Assembly (NCBI RefSeq): GCF_014652555.1
Contig: NZ_BMZA01000001.1
Location: 110,147 to 174,146, forward strand
Length of the DNA stretch: 64,000 bases
Reading direction: 5' to 3'
Origin: Novosphingobium colocasiae
GTDB lineage: Bacteria > Pseudomonadota > Alphaproteobacteria > Sphingomonadales > Sphingomonadaceae
The position numbers and the translations under genes are program-made. Of this stretch, positions 33,731 to 41,521 are shown piece after piece; position 1 is the stretch's first letter; each line of letters starts with the position of its first letter. The notes beneath the pieces are model-generated. The model was not told the DNA's origin. It was given only the letters and a program-made list of their open reading frames with translations, and did not search any database.

Positions 33731-34180
33731 ATGACCAGCGCGGGGGACAGCAAGCTGACGGTGGGCGATACCCATCGGTTCGGCAGCCACCATGTCACGC
33801 GCGATGAGATCATCGCCTTCGCCACGCTTTACGATCCGCAGCCCTTCCACCTCAGCGAGGAAGCCGCCGCCGCATCGCCGTTCGGGCGGCTCGCCGCCAG
33901 CGGCTGGCACACCTGTGCGATGATGATGGGGATGCTGGTGCGCGAAGGGCCGCCGGTGGTGGACGTGGAGCGCGGCGGCATCGGCCTTGGCGCTGACGGG
34001 CTGCGCTGGATGAAGCCGGTCTATGCCGATGACGTTCTGTCGTGCGAGACCACCGTGGTCAGCAAGGAGCCGTTCGCGAAGCTGCCGGGCATGAGCAAGG
34101 TCGCCTTTCAGATCAGGGTGTTCAACCAGCACGGCGAGCAGGTGATGGAAACGCGGTTGCTGGGCCTTTCGCCCGATTGA
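33731..34180 (+). CDS. MaoC-like enoyl-CoA hydratase
   Basis: A 149-residue hotdog-fold protein. The hydratase motif is recognisable: YDPQPFHLSEEAA, then SPFGRLAASGWHT, where the Asp and His correspond to the catalytic pair of R-specific hydratases. ATG 33731 was preferred to 33689 because it follows GGGCGGG and the extra N-terminal residues are Asp/Gly-rich. It would hydrate an enoyl-CoA in a beta-oxidation-like route and sits directly before a CoA ligase gene. Confidence 0.88.
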   Translation: MTSAGDSKLTVGDTHRFGSHHVTRDEIIAFATLYDPQPFHLSEEAAAASPFGRLAASGWHTCAMMMGMLVREGPPVVDVERGGIGLGADGLRWMKPVYADDVLSCETTVVSKEPFAKLPGMSKVAFQIRVFNQHGEQVMETRLLGLSPD

Positions 34181-34205
34181 AATCGCAATCGAGCAGGAAC
34201 GATCG

Positions 34206-35705
34206 ATGAACGCAAATATCTTCAGCGCCTTTGCCGCAGCGGCGGCGCAGGCGGGCGACAAGACTTTCGTGGAAGAAGCCGGCGCGACGCATAGCTATGC
34301 GCAGCTTCTCGACATGTCGGCGCGGGCGGCTGCCGTCCTGTCGGAACATCTCGCCGGGGGCGAACGGCGGGTGCTGGTGCAGGTCGAGAAATCGGTGCCC
34401 GCGCTTTGGCTCTATCTCGGCGCGCTGCGGGCGGGGATTGTCTATATCCCGCTCAACACCGCTTATACCGCCGCCGAACTCGATTACTTCCTCTCCGACG
34501 CCCAGCCCGGCCTGTTCGTGGCTTCGTCAGAGACGATCGCCCGGCTGGAGCAGGCCGGCTCGATCCCGGCAGGCACCCGCACCCTGGCCCTGGAAGCCGA
34601 TGGAGACGGGCCGTTCGCCGATGCGCTCGGCGCGGCACCGCCTGCGCCGGACGTGGCGCAGTGCGCAGCAGATGATATCGCCGCGATCCTCTATACCTCC
34701 GGCACGACCGGGCGCTCTAAGGGCGCGATGCTGACGCATGGCAACCTGCTGTCGAACCTGCGCACCTTGCAGGAGGCCTGGCGCTGGCAGGCCGACGACG
34801 TGTTGGTCCACGCCCTGCCGATCTTTCATGTCCACGGCCTGTTCGTGGCCCTCCATCTGGCGATCGCCGGCGGTTCGACCATTCTGTTCCACCGCACGTT
34901 CAACGCCGATGCCGTACTGGCGGACCTGCCGCGCGCCAGTGTGCTGATGGGGTTGCCGACGTTCTATGTGCGGTTGCTCAAGGACGAGCGGTTCACCCGC
35001 GATCTGGCCGCCGGGGTGCGTCTGTTCATCTCGGGCTCCGCGCCGCTGACCGAGCCGGTGTTCAAGGCCTTCGCGGAACGGACCGGGCAGGCCATCCTGG
35101 AACGGTACGGCATGACCGAAGCGCTGATGATAACCTCCAACCCCTATGACGGCCCGCGCGTGGCCGGGACCGTCGGCTATCCGCTCGACGGGGTCTCGGC
35201 GCGGCTGGCGGCGGACACCGGGGCGGGCGAGCCGGGCGTGCTGGAGATCACCGGCCCGAACGTCTTCACCGGCTACTGGCTCAACCCCGAAAAGACCGCC
35301 GAGGCGTTCACCGCCGATGGCTGGTTCCGCACCGGCGATATCGCCACGATCGCCGATGACGGCCGGGTCGCGCTGGTCGGGCGCGGCAGCGATCTTATCA
35401 TCAGCGGTGGCTACAACGTCTACCCCAAGGAGATCGAACTGATCGTCGACGAGCTGGACGGGGTAGAGGAAGCCGCGGTGGTCGGCGTGCCGCACCCCGA
35501 CTTCGGCGAAGCGGTGATCGCCGTGGTGGTCGCGCGCACCGGGCAAACGGTGGATGGCGACGCGATCGTCGCGGCGCTGCGCGAAAAGATCGCCGCGTTC
35601 AAGACGCCCAAGCGGGTGATCGTGGTCGATCAGTTGCCGCGCAACGCCATGGGCAAGGTCGAAAAGGCGGCGCTGCGCCGCCGGTACGCGGCCCTGTTCG
35701 ACTGA
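34206..35705 (+). CDS. matB: Malonyl-CoA synthetase-like acyl-CoA ligase
   Basis: A 499-residue AMP-forming ligase. Core motifs are ILYTSGTTGRSKGAMLTHGN (P-loop), ERYGMTE, and GWFRTGDIATIADDGR, ending with the catalytic Lys region PRNAMGKVEKAALR. The string TSNPYDGPRVAGTVGYPL after YGMTE is typical of MatB-type malonyl- and methylmalonyl-CoA synthetases, as is the length of about 500. It would activate malonate or methylmalonate released by a catabolic route. Specificity beyond this motif is inferred. AGGAA lies before the ATG. Confidence 0.8.
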   Translation: MNANIFSAFAAAAAQAGDKTFVEEAGATHSYAQLLDMSARAAAVLSEHLAGGERRVLVQVEKSVPALWLYLGALRAGIVYIPLNTAYTAAELDYFLSDAQPGLFVASSETIARLEQAGSIPAGTRTLALEADGDGPFADALGAAPPAPDVAQCAADDIAAILYTSGTTGRSKGAMLTHGNLLSNLRTLQEAWRWQADDVLVHALPIFHVHGLFVALHLAIAGGSTILFHRTFNADAVLADLPRASVLMGLPTFYVRLLKDERFTRDLAAGVRLFISGSAPLTEPVFKAFAERTGQAILERYGMTEALMITSNPYDGPRVAGTVGYPLDGVSARLAADTGAGEPGVLEITGPNVFTGYWLNPEKTAEAFTADGWFRTGDIATIADDGRVALVGRGSDLIISGGYNVYPKEIELIVDELDGVEEAAVVGVPHPDFGEAVIAVVVARTGQTVDGDAIVAALREKIAAFKTPKRVIVVDQLPRNAMGKVEKAALRRRYAALFD

Positions 35706-35708
35706 GGC

Positions 35709-36521
35709 TCAATCGCCGGTGAAGCTGGGCGGCCGCCGGTCGAGGAAGGCGGCGGTCGCTTCCTTGTGATCGGCGGTGGCGTGATTGACCGCCTGCATCG
35801 CCGCCGCCATTTCGAGGACATTGGGCAGGCTGGCCGATTGCGCTTCCCACAAAAGGCGCTTGGTCATGCGCACAGCGAACGGCGGATTGGCGGCGATCCG
35901 CGCCGCAAGCTCCTGCGCCGCGCCGGGCAGCGCCGCGTCTTCCACCACACGCGAAACCAGGCCCCATTCGAGCGCAGTCTGCGCGTCGATCGCATCGCCG
36001 GTCAGCGCCATTTCGCAAGCGCGCGAAAAGCCGATCACGCGGGGCAGCAGCCAGGCGCCGCCATCGCCGGCGATGAGGCCGAGCTTCACGAAGCTTTCGG
36101 CGAAGCGCGCGGAGGTGGCCGCCACGCGCAAGTCGCACATGCAGGCGAGATCGCAGCCCGCCCCGATCGCCGCGCCGTTGACCGCCGCGATCACCGGCAC
36201 TTCAAGCGCGGCGAACGCCAGCGGCAGCCGCTGGATGCCGCGCTTGTAATTGCGGCGGGTGCGCGCGGGCAGGGGATCGTTGAGCCCTCCTGCCTCGCCC
36301 ATCGCCTTGACGTTGCCGCCGGACGAGAACACCGGGCCGGCACCGGTCAGGATCGCCACCCGCGCGGTATCGTCAGCCTCCAGCCGGGCCAGCGCGGCCA
36401 GGATCGCCTCGACCATCGGCATGCCCGAAATCGCGTTGCGGGTGGCGGGATCATCCAGCGTCAGGGTGACGATGCCATCGCGGTTGTCGTAGCGTACCAG
36501 CTCGCTCACATGGATCTCCAT
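35709..36521 (-). CDS. Enoyl-CoA hydratase/isomerase (crotonase family)
   Basis: A 270-residue crotonase. Oxyanion-hole strands are GPVFSSGGNVKAM and VNGAAIGAGCDLACMCDLRVA, and the catalytic-site region is KLGLIAGDGGAWLLPRVIG. It is convergent with the MatB-like gene (4 bp apart) and divergent from the SLOG-type gene. The ATG at 36521 was chosen since the frame further upstream is Arg/His-rich and overlaps the divergent gene. Confidence 0.9.
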   Translation of the reverse strand: MEIHVSELVRYDNRDGIVTLTLDDPATRNAISGMPMVEAILAALARLEADDTARVAILTGAGPVFSSGGNVKAMGEAGGLNDPLPARTRRNYKRGIQRLPLAFAALEVPVIAAVNGAAIGAGCDLACMCDLRVAATSARFAESFVKLGLIAGDGGAWLLPRVIGFSRACEMALTGDAIDAQTALEWGLVSRVVEDAALPGAAQELAARIAANPPFAVRMTKRLLWEAQSASLPNVLEMAAAMQAVNHATADHKEATAAFLDRRPPSFTGD

Positions 36522-36581
36522 TGCAGGCCCCGGTGGCTGCGGGGGTTTGAATCGCCTGTCAAGGCATGGCAAGGCTGCGCC

Positions 36582-37559
36582 ATGACCCCAGGCGTGGTGC
36601 GAATTGGCGTGACCGGCATCCGGGCGGTTTCCGGCTGCCCAGAGGCCGCGCCCCCGGCGCTGACGGCGTCGCTGCGCGCGGTGCTGGACACGGCCGTGGC
36701 GCGGCTGGCGGTGGCGGGCCGTCCGGCTATGCTGCGCTGCCTGTCGCCATTGGCGGAAGGGGCGGACCAGTTGTTCGCGCGGGTGGCGCTGGACCGGCGC
36801 GAAGCGGCGCGGGATCAGGGTGTGGCGATTTCGCTGGAGATACCGATCCCGTTTTCCCAACCGGAATACCTCGCCAACTTCGAAACGGGCCGTGCTGATG
36901 ATCCGGTCGCGTCATTTCATGCCCTGACGGAGGCGGCGGGGAACGGCGTCATGGAACTCGATGGCGGCACCGGCGACGGTGAAACGCTGGTGTCCAGCTA
37001 CGAAGCGATCGGCCGCATGGTAGTGCGCAACGTCGATCTGCTGATCGCCGTGTGGGACCCGCAATTGCCGCCACGGGGACGCGGCGGTACGCGCGACACG
37101 GTGGCGTTCGCGCTGGCCTGCGGCACGCCGGTGTGGTGCATCGACCCGGCGGGCCGACTGGCGGACCGCTTTCTGGAGCCGGGTGGCGCGGAACACGAAG
37201 TGCCGGCAGCACGGCTGGCCCGATATCTGGAAGGGCTGCCGAACCACTCCGTTTCTGACCCAAGCATGCCGGACGAGGGGCTGGCCCGAGCCGCCGTCCT
37301 GCTGGCAGCGATGGGCTGGACCCTTGCGCTGCCCGGAGGCGATGAGCCGTTGCCCGCAGCCCGCAGCATGCCTCTGGTTCCCGGCTCGATCGCAGTGCGG
37401 CTGGGCGAACTTCACGCCGAAATGCTGGCGCTGCTGGCGGAATGGGGCGATGCCGCTGCCGAGCCGGTCAGACGGATCGACCCCCACCGTGCGCTGGCGT
37501 CGGTCGCGCTGGGCGAATATTTTCGGGCCGCCGCGCTGCGTCGTGCAGGCCGTTCCTGA
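36582..37559 (+). CDS. SLOG-type (DprA/LDcluster-like) Rossmann protein, function unknown
   Basis: A 325-residue soluble protein. The N-terminus VRIGVTGIR, then LSPLAEGADQLFARVAL, ISLEIPIPFSQPEYLANFE, and later VDLLIAVWDPQLPPRGRGGT follow the pattern of SLOG-superfamily proteins: a Rossmann-like fold that binds nucleotide-derived ligands. Members occur in DprA, lysine-decarboxylase-like LOG proteins and conflict or defence systems. The C-terminal 110 residues match no domain I know and have no membrane segment. It has no metabolic link to its neighbours, a crotonase and a P450. Assignment is by motif memory only. Confidence 0.6.
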   Translation: MTPGVVRIGVTGIRAVSGCPEAAPPALTASLRAVLDTAVARLAVAGRPAMLRCLSPLAEGADQLFARVALDRREAARDQGVAISLEIPIPFSQPEYLANFETGRADDPVASFHALTEAAGNGVMELDGGTGDGETLVSSYEAIGRMVVRNVDLLIAVWDPQLPPRGRGGTRDTVAFALACGTPVWCIDPAGRLADRFLEPGGAEHEVPAARLARYLEGLPNHSVSDPSMPDEGLARAAVLLAAMGWTLALPGGDEPLPAARSMPLVPGSIAVRLGELHAEMLALLAEWGDAAAEPVRRIDPHRALASVALGEYFRAAALRRAGRS

Positions 37560-37606
37560 GCCAGACCACGCTCCGCCGAAGCGCACCTTCGACGTTTTCA
37601 ACAAAA

Positions 37607-37620
37607 TGTATCATGATACA
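37607..37620. promoter_or_regulatory. Perfect palindrome TGTATCATGATACA
   Basis: A 14-bp perfect palindrome 111 bp upstream of the P450 gene. It shares its 10-bp core TATCATGATA with the palindrome at 41418-41431 upstream of the membrane-protein operon, so both operons may answer to one regulator. Confidence 0.6.
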
Positions 37621-37683
37621 AAAAATTTGCTGGGCCGGGCCCGCAGGAAGATGCATCTTGACCCTGTGAGGCGACTCTGCCAA

Positions 37684-37699
37684 AAACAAATGATTGTTT
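37684..37699. promoter_or_regulatory. Inverted repeat AAACAAATGATTGTTT
   Basis: Arms AAACAA and TTGTTT are separated by 4 bp, 31 bp upstream of the P450 start. The same 16-mer occurs at 50790-50805 before a TonB receptor, and a variant lies at 41431-41446. Confidence 0.65.
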
Positions 37700-37730
37700 A
37701 ATTCCACGATCTGGGAGGTGGAAAAGCGCC

Positions 37731-38972
37731 ATGAGCGATGATGCAACCGTTGTGCCCGTTGATCCGGAAACCACGCCGGACGCGCTGATCGAGCGTTTCG
37801 GCCGCGATCTGGTCAACGATTTCGACCTTGACGACCCCGCCTTCAACGAAAAGTTCGACGAGACGCTGAACTTCATGGTGCGCAAGTGCCCCGTGGTCCA
37901 CTCCAAGGTCGGTCGGGGCTATTACCTGATCAACACGCAGGACGACGTGCGGGCCGCTGCCCAGAACTGGCAGACGTTCAGCAGCGCCAAGGGCTACATG
38001 CCGAATCGCCCCGAAGGTCTGCCTTATCTGATGCCCGAGGAATCCGATCCGCCGATCCATACGCGCTGGCGGGCCAAGCTCAATCCGCATCTCAGCCCGA
38101 AGACGGTCGCCACCTATGAACAGGCCGTGCGCGACGATGTGAACGAGCTGATCGACCGGTTCATCGATCGGGGGAGTTGCGAATTCATCTCCGAATTCGG
38201 CGCACTGCTGCCGGGCTGGGCGTTTTTCAAGAACGTGCTGGGCTTGCCGATCGACGACCTGGCGATGCTGGTCAACGGCGTCGAGGAAGGCACTTTCCAC
38301 CCCGATCTCAGCGAGCGCGCACGGCATTTCGCGGAAGTTTTCGGCTATCTCGAAAATCACCTGAAGTGGCGCGCCACCCAGCCTTCGCGCGGCGATCTGA
38401 TCGATACGATCCTTGCCGGGGTGACGTATGACGATGGTACCGAAAGCCCGTGGGAGCACAAGGTCAGCATCCTCGTGGATCTTACCTTCGGCGGTATCGC
38501 CACCACCACGTTCGTCATGGGCTCGGCGATCCACCATCTCGCCACGCACTCCGATCAGCGCGAACTGCTCATCGGCGATCCCTCGCTGATCGAGAATGCG
38601 ATCGAGGAATATGCCCGCTTCTTCCCGCCGGTTGTCGGCCTTGGCCGCACCACCACCCGCGATGTCGAAGTATCGGGCACGACCATCAAGGAAGGCGAAT
38701 TCGTCATCCTGACTTATGCCTGCGCATCGCGCGATCCGCGCCACATGGAAGAGCCGGAGAAGATCGACGTGCGCCGCGAGGGTATTCCCCACTCCACCTT
38801 CGGCGTCGGCCCGCACCGTTGCATCGGATCGAACCTCGCGCGGGTGGAACTGACCGCGACGCTGGAGGAATGGCTGAAGCGCATTCCCGAATTCCGCGTC
38901 AAGGCCGGCACCGAGCCGACCTATGTCACCGGCTACCTGCGTTCGATGCGCACGCTGCAGCTCGAATGGTAA
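37731..38972 (+). CDS. Cytochrome P450
   Basis: A 413-residue soluble class I P450. The heme motif is FGVGPHRCIG with C364 and the K-helix ExxR is E293-R296. The I-helix reads GGIATT (254-259), so the usual acidic residue of the acid-alcohol pair is Ala257 while the Thr is kept. It is followed within 5 bp by the 6-oxocamphor-hydrolase homologue and then a [3Fe-4S] ferredoxin, its likely electron donor. This layout suggests hydroxylation of a cyclic, terpene-like substrate. Two palindromes upstream suggest dedicated control. Confidence 0.93.
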   Translation: MSDDATVVPVDPETTPDALIERFGRDLVNDFDLDDPAFNEKFDETLNFMVRKCPVVHSKVGRGYYLINTQDDVRAAAQNWQTFSSAKGYMPNRPEGLPYLMPEESDPPIHTRWRAKLNPHLSPKTVATYEQAVRDDVNELIDRFIDRGSCEFISEFGALLPGWAFFKNVLGLPIDDLAMLVNGVEEGTFHPDLSERARHFAEVFGYLENHLKWRATQPSRGDLIDTILAGVTYDDGTESPWEHKVSILVDLTFGGIATTTFVMGSAIHHLATHSDQRELLIGDPSLIENAIEEYARFFPPVVGLGRTTTRDVEVSGTTIKEGEFVILTYACASRDPRHMEEPEKIDVRREGIPHSTFGVGPHRCIGSNLARVELTATLEEWLKRIPEFRVKAGTEPTYVTGYLRSMRTLQLEW

Positions 38973-38976
38973 GCGC

Positions 38977-39756
38977 ATGAGCCGGCTTGCCCCACGACTG
39001 ACCGACTATCGCGACCGCTATCGCAACATCGCGCTCGACCGGGACGAACGCGGGGTGCTGCTGATGCGGTTGCACACAAACGGCGGCCCGTTCGTGTGGA
39101 GCGAGGAAAGCCACGAGGAACTGGGCTATTGCTTCGCCGACATCGGCGGCGATCGGGAAAACCGGGTCATCGTGATGACCGGAACCGGCGCGGTGTGGTG
39201 CGACGAGATCGATTTCGCGAGCTTCCACCTGAACAACCCGGCTGAGTGGGACCACACGTTCTACGATGGCCGCAAGTTGCTCAACAATCTGCTCGACATC
39301 GAAGTGCCGATCATCGCGGCGATCAACGGCCCGGCCCGGTTCCATCCGGAAATCCCGGTGCTGTCCGATATAGTCATCGCTGCCGATACCGCCGTGTTCC
39401 AGGATGCGCCCCATTTCATGGGCGGGATTGTCCCCGGCGATGGCGCGCATGTCTGCTGGACGCATGTCCTGGGGCCGAACCGGGGCCGCTATTTCCTGCT
39501 CATGGGGCAGGAACTGAATGCGGCACAGGCGCTGGATTATGGTGTTGTCCAGGAACTGCTGCCGCAGGAACGGGTGGTGGAAAGGGCACTTGAAATTGCC
39601 GGCATCTTCGCCGGCAAGACCGATCTGGCGCTGCGCTACGCCCGGGTCGCGCTGACCCAGCGGCTGAAGCGGCTGATGGATGAAGGGCTGAGCCTGGGGC
39701 TCGGCCTCGAAGCGCTGGCGGCGATCGATCTGCTTTCCGGTGCCAAGGGCAAGTAA
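38977..39756 (+). CDS. 6-oxocamphor hydrolase-like beta-diketone hydrolase (crotonase family)
   Basis: A 259-residue crotonase that resembles Rhodococcus 6-oxocamphor hydrolase over its whole length as I recall that sequence (DRENRVIVMTGTG, EIDFASF, RLLNN-type LLNNLLDIEVPIIAAINGP, GIVPGDGAH, LGPNRGRYFLL). The catalytic residues reported for that enzyme (His122, His145, Asp154) are matched by H123, H146 and D155. It would open a cyclic beta-diketone by a retro-Claisen reaction, giving a keto acid without CoA. The ATG is 5 bp after the P450 stop. This is the strongest clue to an alicyclic, bicyclic or terpenoid substrate in the window. Confidence 0.85.
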   Translation: MSRLAPRLTDYRDRYRNIALDRDERGVLLMRLHTNGGPFVWSEESHEELGYCFADIGGDRENRVIVMTGTGAVWCDEIDFASFHLNNPAEWDHTFYDGRKLLNNLLDIEVPIIAAINGPARFHPEIPVLSDIVIAADTAVFQDAPHFMGGIVPGDGAHVCWTHVLGPNRGRYFLLMGQELNAAQALDYGVVQELLPQERVVERALEIAGIFAGKTDLALRYARVALTQRLKRLMDEGLSLGLGLEALAAIDLLSGAKGK

Positions 39757-39790
39757 GCCCGGCATCCAACCAACGACACGGAGGGGAACG

Positions 39791-39994
39791 ATGAAAGTCC
39801 ACATCGACGAGATCAAATGCAGCGGCCACGGACGCTGTGCCAAGTACGCGCCGGAGGTTTTCCGGCTGAGCGACGACGACGGCTACAACGCCGATCGTGG
39901 CCAGACGATCGACGTGCCGGCCGCGGAAGAGAAGAACGCCGCCATCGGCATCCGCAGTTGCCCGGAACGCGCGATCACAGTCGTTGCCGAATAA
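39791..39994 (+). CDS. [3Fe-4S] ferredoxin, P450 partner
   Basis: A 67-residue ferredoxin. Cys10 and Cys16 (KCSGHGRC) and the late Cys in RSCPERAI are the three cluster ligands. The fourth Cys of [4Fe-4S] types is absent, as in ferredoxins that serve bacterial P450s. APEVFRLSDDDGYN is typical of the group. GAGGGG precedes the ATG. It lies two genes after the P450 and probably delivers electrons to it. No dedicated ferredoxin reductase is adjacent; the reductase at 48198 has its own [2Fe-2S] domain and may or may not serve. Confidence 0.92.
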   Translation: MKVHIDEIKCSGHGRCAKYAPEVFRLSDDDGYNADRGQTIDVPAAEEKNAAIGIRSCPERAITVVAE

Positions 39995-40031
39995 GCTCCC
40001 GTGCGGACAAGGTGAAGCTGCCGAGGTGGAT

Positions 40032-40514
40032 ATGACTGCTGCCATCAACGACTGGCCCGATCGTGGCAGCACGCCCGTGCCTGCGCCATTGGGGCGGCGG
40101 GTCGAAGACTATCCGACGACGATCACGGAGAAGATCCGGTTGAGCGACACCGATCGCCAGGGCCACGTCAATAACGTCAACTTCGCCTTCTTCCTCGAAG
40201 CCGGGCGCTCGGACCTGCTGCACGAACGGTTCGAACTGCGCGACGAGGGGTGCCAGTACATGATCGCCACCGCGACGATCGACTTCCTCGGCGAACTGCA
40301 CTGGCCGGGCGAAGTGGTGATCGGCACCGGGATCGAGCGTGTGGGCAAAAGCTCGCTGTCGTTCCGACAGGGGCTTTTCCAGCATGGCCGCTGCGTCGCG
40401 TCATCGACGAGCACGGTGGTCCAAGTGAACATCGCCAGCATGCGCGCGCAGCCGTTTTCCGAAGGCACGCGGGCACTGATGCGTCAGGCCATGATCGACG
40501 CAGGGGACGCTTAG
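40032..40514 (+). CDS. 4HBT-type hotdog acyl-CoA thioesterase
   Basis: A 160-residue hotdog protein with the 4-hydroxybenzoyl-CoA thioesterase signature IRLSDTDRQGHVNNVNFAFF, where the first Asp/His region is catalytic. ATG 40032 follows GAGGTGG. It is in the same direction and close behind the ferredoxin gene, so it is part of the P450 operon. It may release CoA from an acyl intermediate or save CoA in case of blocked catabolism. The substrate is unknown. Confidence 0.87.
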   Translation: MTAAINDWPDRGSTPVPAPLGRRVEDYPTTITEKIRLSDTDRQGHVNNVNFAFFLEAGRSDLLHERFELRDEGCQYMIATATIDFLGELHWPGEVVIGTGIERVGKSSLSFRQGLFQHGRCVASSTSTVVQVNIASMRAQPFSEGTRALMRQAMIDAGDA

Positions 40515-40620
40515 GCGGGGCGCAGGCTGCGCCGCATGAATGGCGGCATGGCACCAAGAAACGGGATCGGGGCGAGTCGCGCCATCGTGAACACATCAGT
40601 GATTTAAGGGAGACGTTGCA

Positions 40621-41367
40621 ATGGGAAGGCTTTCAGGAAAGGTTGCGATCATCACCGGTGCCTCGCAAGGCATGGGCGAGGCGCATGCCCGCAATTTCGT
40701 GGCGGAAGGTGCCAAGGTGATCCTCACCGACATCCAGACCGAACTGGGTGAAAAGCTGGCCGCCGAACTGGGCGAGAATGCCCTGTTCATCCAGCACAAT
40801 GTCGCCAGCGAAGAAGCATGGCAGGCGGTTCTGGCTGAGGGCGAGGCGCGCTTCGGAACGGTCAACGTGCTGATCAACAACGCCGGCGTCATCGGCAAGA
40901 TCGCCTCGACCGTCGAAATGTCCGACGCCGATTACCGGTTCGTCATGGACATCAACGAGATGGGCGTATTCTATGGCATGAAATCGGTGCTGCCCGGCAT
41001 GATCAAGGCGGGCGGTGGCTCGATCGTCAACATTTCGTCGATCGCCGGCATGTTCGCCGTCTATGGTGCCCCCAACCTTGCCTACGTGGCCAGCAAGTTT
41101 GCGGTGCGCGGCATGACCAAGCAGATCGCCATCGAATACGGCAAGGATAACATCCGCTGCAACACCATCCATCCCGGCTTCATCCGCACGCCGATGATGG
41201 CGGCCGCGACCGACGAGGACGGCGGTGAGGCGGTGGCGATGATCCCGCTGGGCCGGCTGGCCGATCCCAAAGAAGTATCGAACCTCGCCATCTTCCTCGC
41301 CTCGGACGAAAGCTCGTTCATTACCGGCGTCGAACATATCATCGATGGCGGCATGACCGCCTCCTGA
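40621..41367 (+). CDS. SDR oxidoreductase
   Basis: A 248-residue classical SDR with TGASQGMG (12-19), LINNAGV, an NISSIAGMF serine strand and the YVASK active site. DIQT after the second strand suggests NAD. AAGGGAG precedes the ATG. In this operon it is well placed to oxidise the alcohol made by the P450 to the ketone, giving the diketone that the 6-oxocamphor-hydrolase-like enzyme would cleave. This is an inference from order and chemistry. Confidence 0.9.
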   Translation: MGRLSGKVAIITGASQGMGEAHARNFVAEGAKVILTDIQTELGEKLAAELGENALFIQHNVASEEAWQAVLAEGEARFGTVNVLINNAGVIGKIASTVEMSDADYRFVMDINEMGVFYGMKSVLPGMIKAGGGSIVNISSIAGMFAVYGAPNLAYVASKFAVRGMTKQIAIEYGKDNIRCNTIHPGFIRTPMMAAATDEDGGEAVAMIPLGRLADPKEVSNLAIFLASDESSFITGVEHIIDGGMTAS

Positions 41368-41417
41368 GCGATTTCCTTTCACTACGAAAGTATTGACAGA
41401 ATCGCTGCTGCGATAAA

Positions 41418-41446
41418 TATATCATGATATAAACAAATGTTTGGTT
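41418..41446. promoter_or_regulatory. Adjacent operators: TATATCATGATATA and AAACAAATGTTTGGTT
   Basis: A perfect 14-bp palindrome (41418-41431) abuts a variant of the AAACAAATGATTGTTT element (41431-41446), about 75 bp before the membrane-protein operon. Both element types also occur upstream of the P450 gene at 37.6 kb. Confidence 0.6.
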
Positions 41447-41521
41447 GGTGAGGGGCCTCTGCGGCGAACATGGCCGACGCCCGGCCTCCCACGAACCGAT
41501 TAACCGGAAGGGGATGAGAAG

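Noticed and set aside
35766..36581. N-terminal extension of the SLOG-type protein by about 270 residues
   Set aside because: This part is antisense to the enoyl-CoA hydratase gene. The SLOG motif begins right after ATG 36582.
41378..41392. Terminator after the SDR at 41367
   Set aside because: CTTTC-N5-GAAAG is only a 5-bp stem with no T tract, too weak to call.
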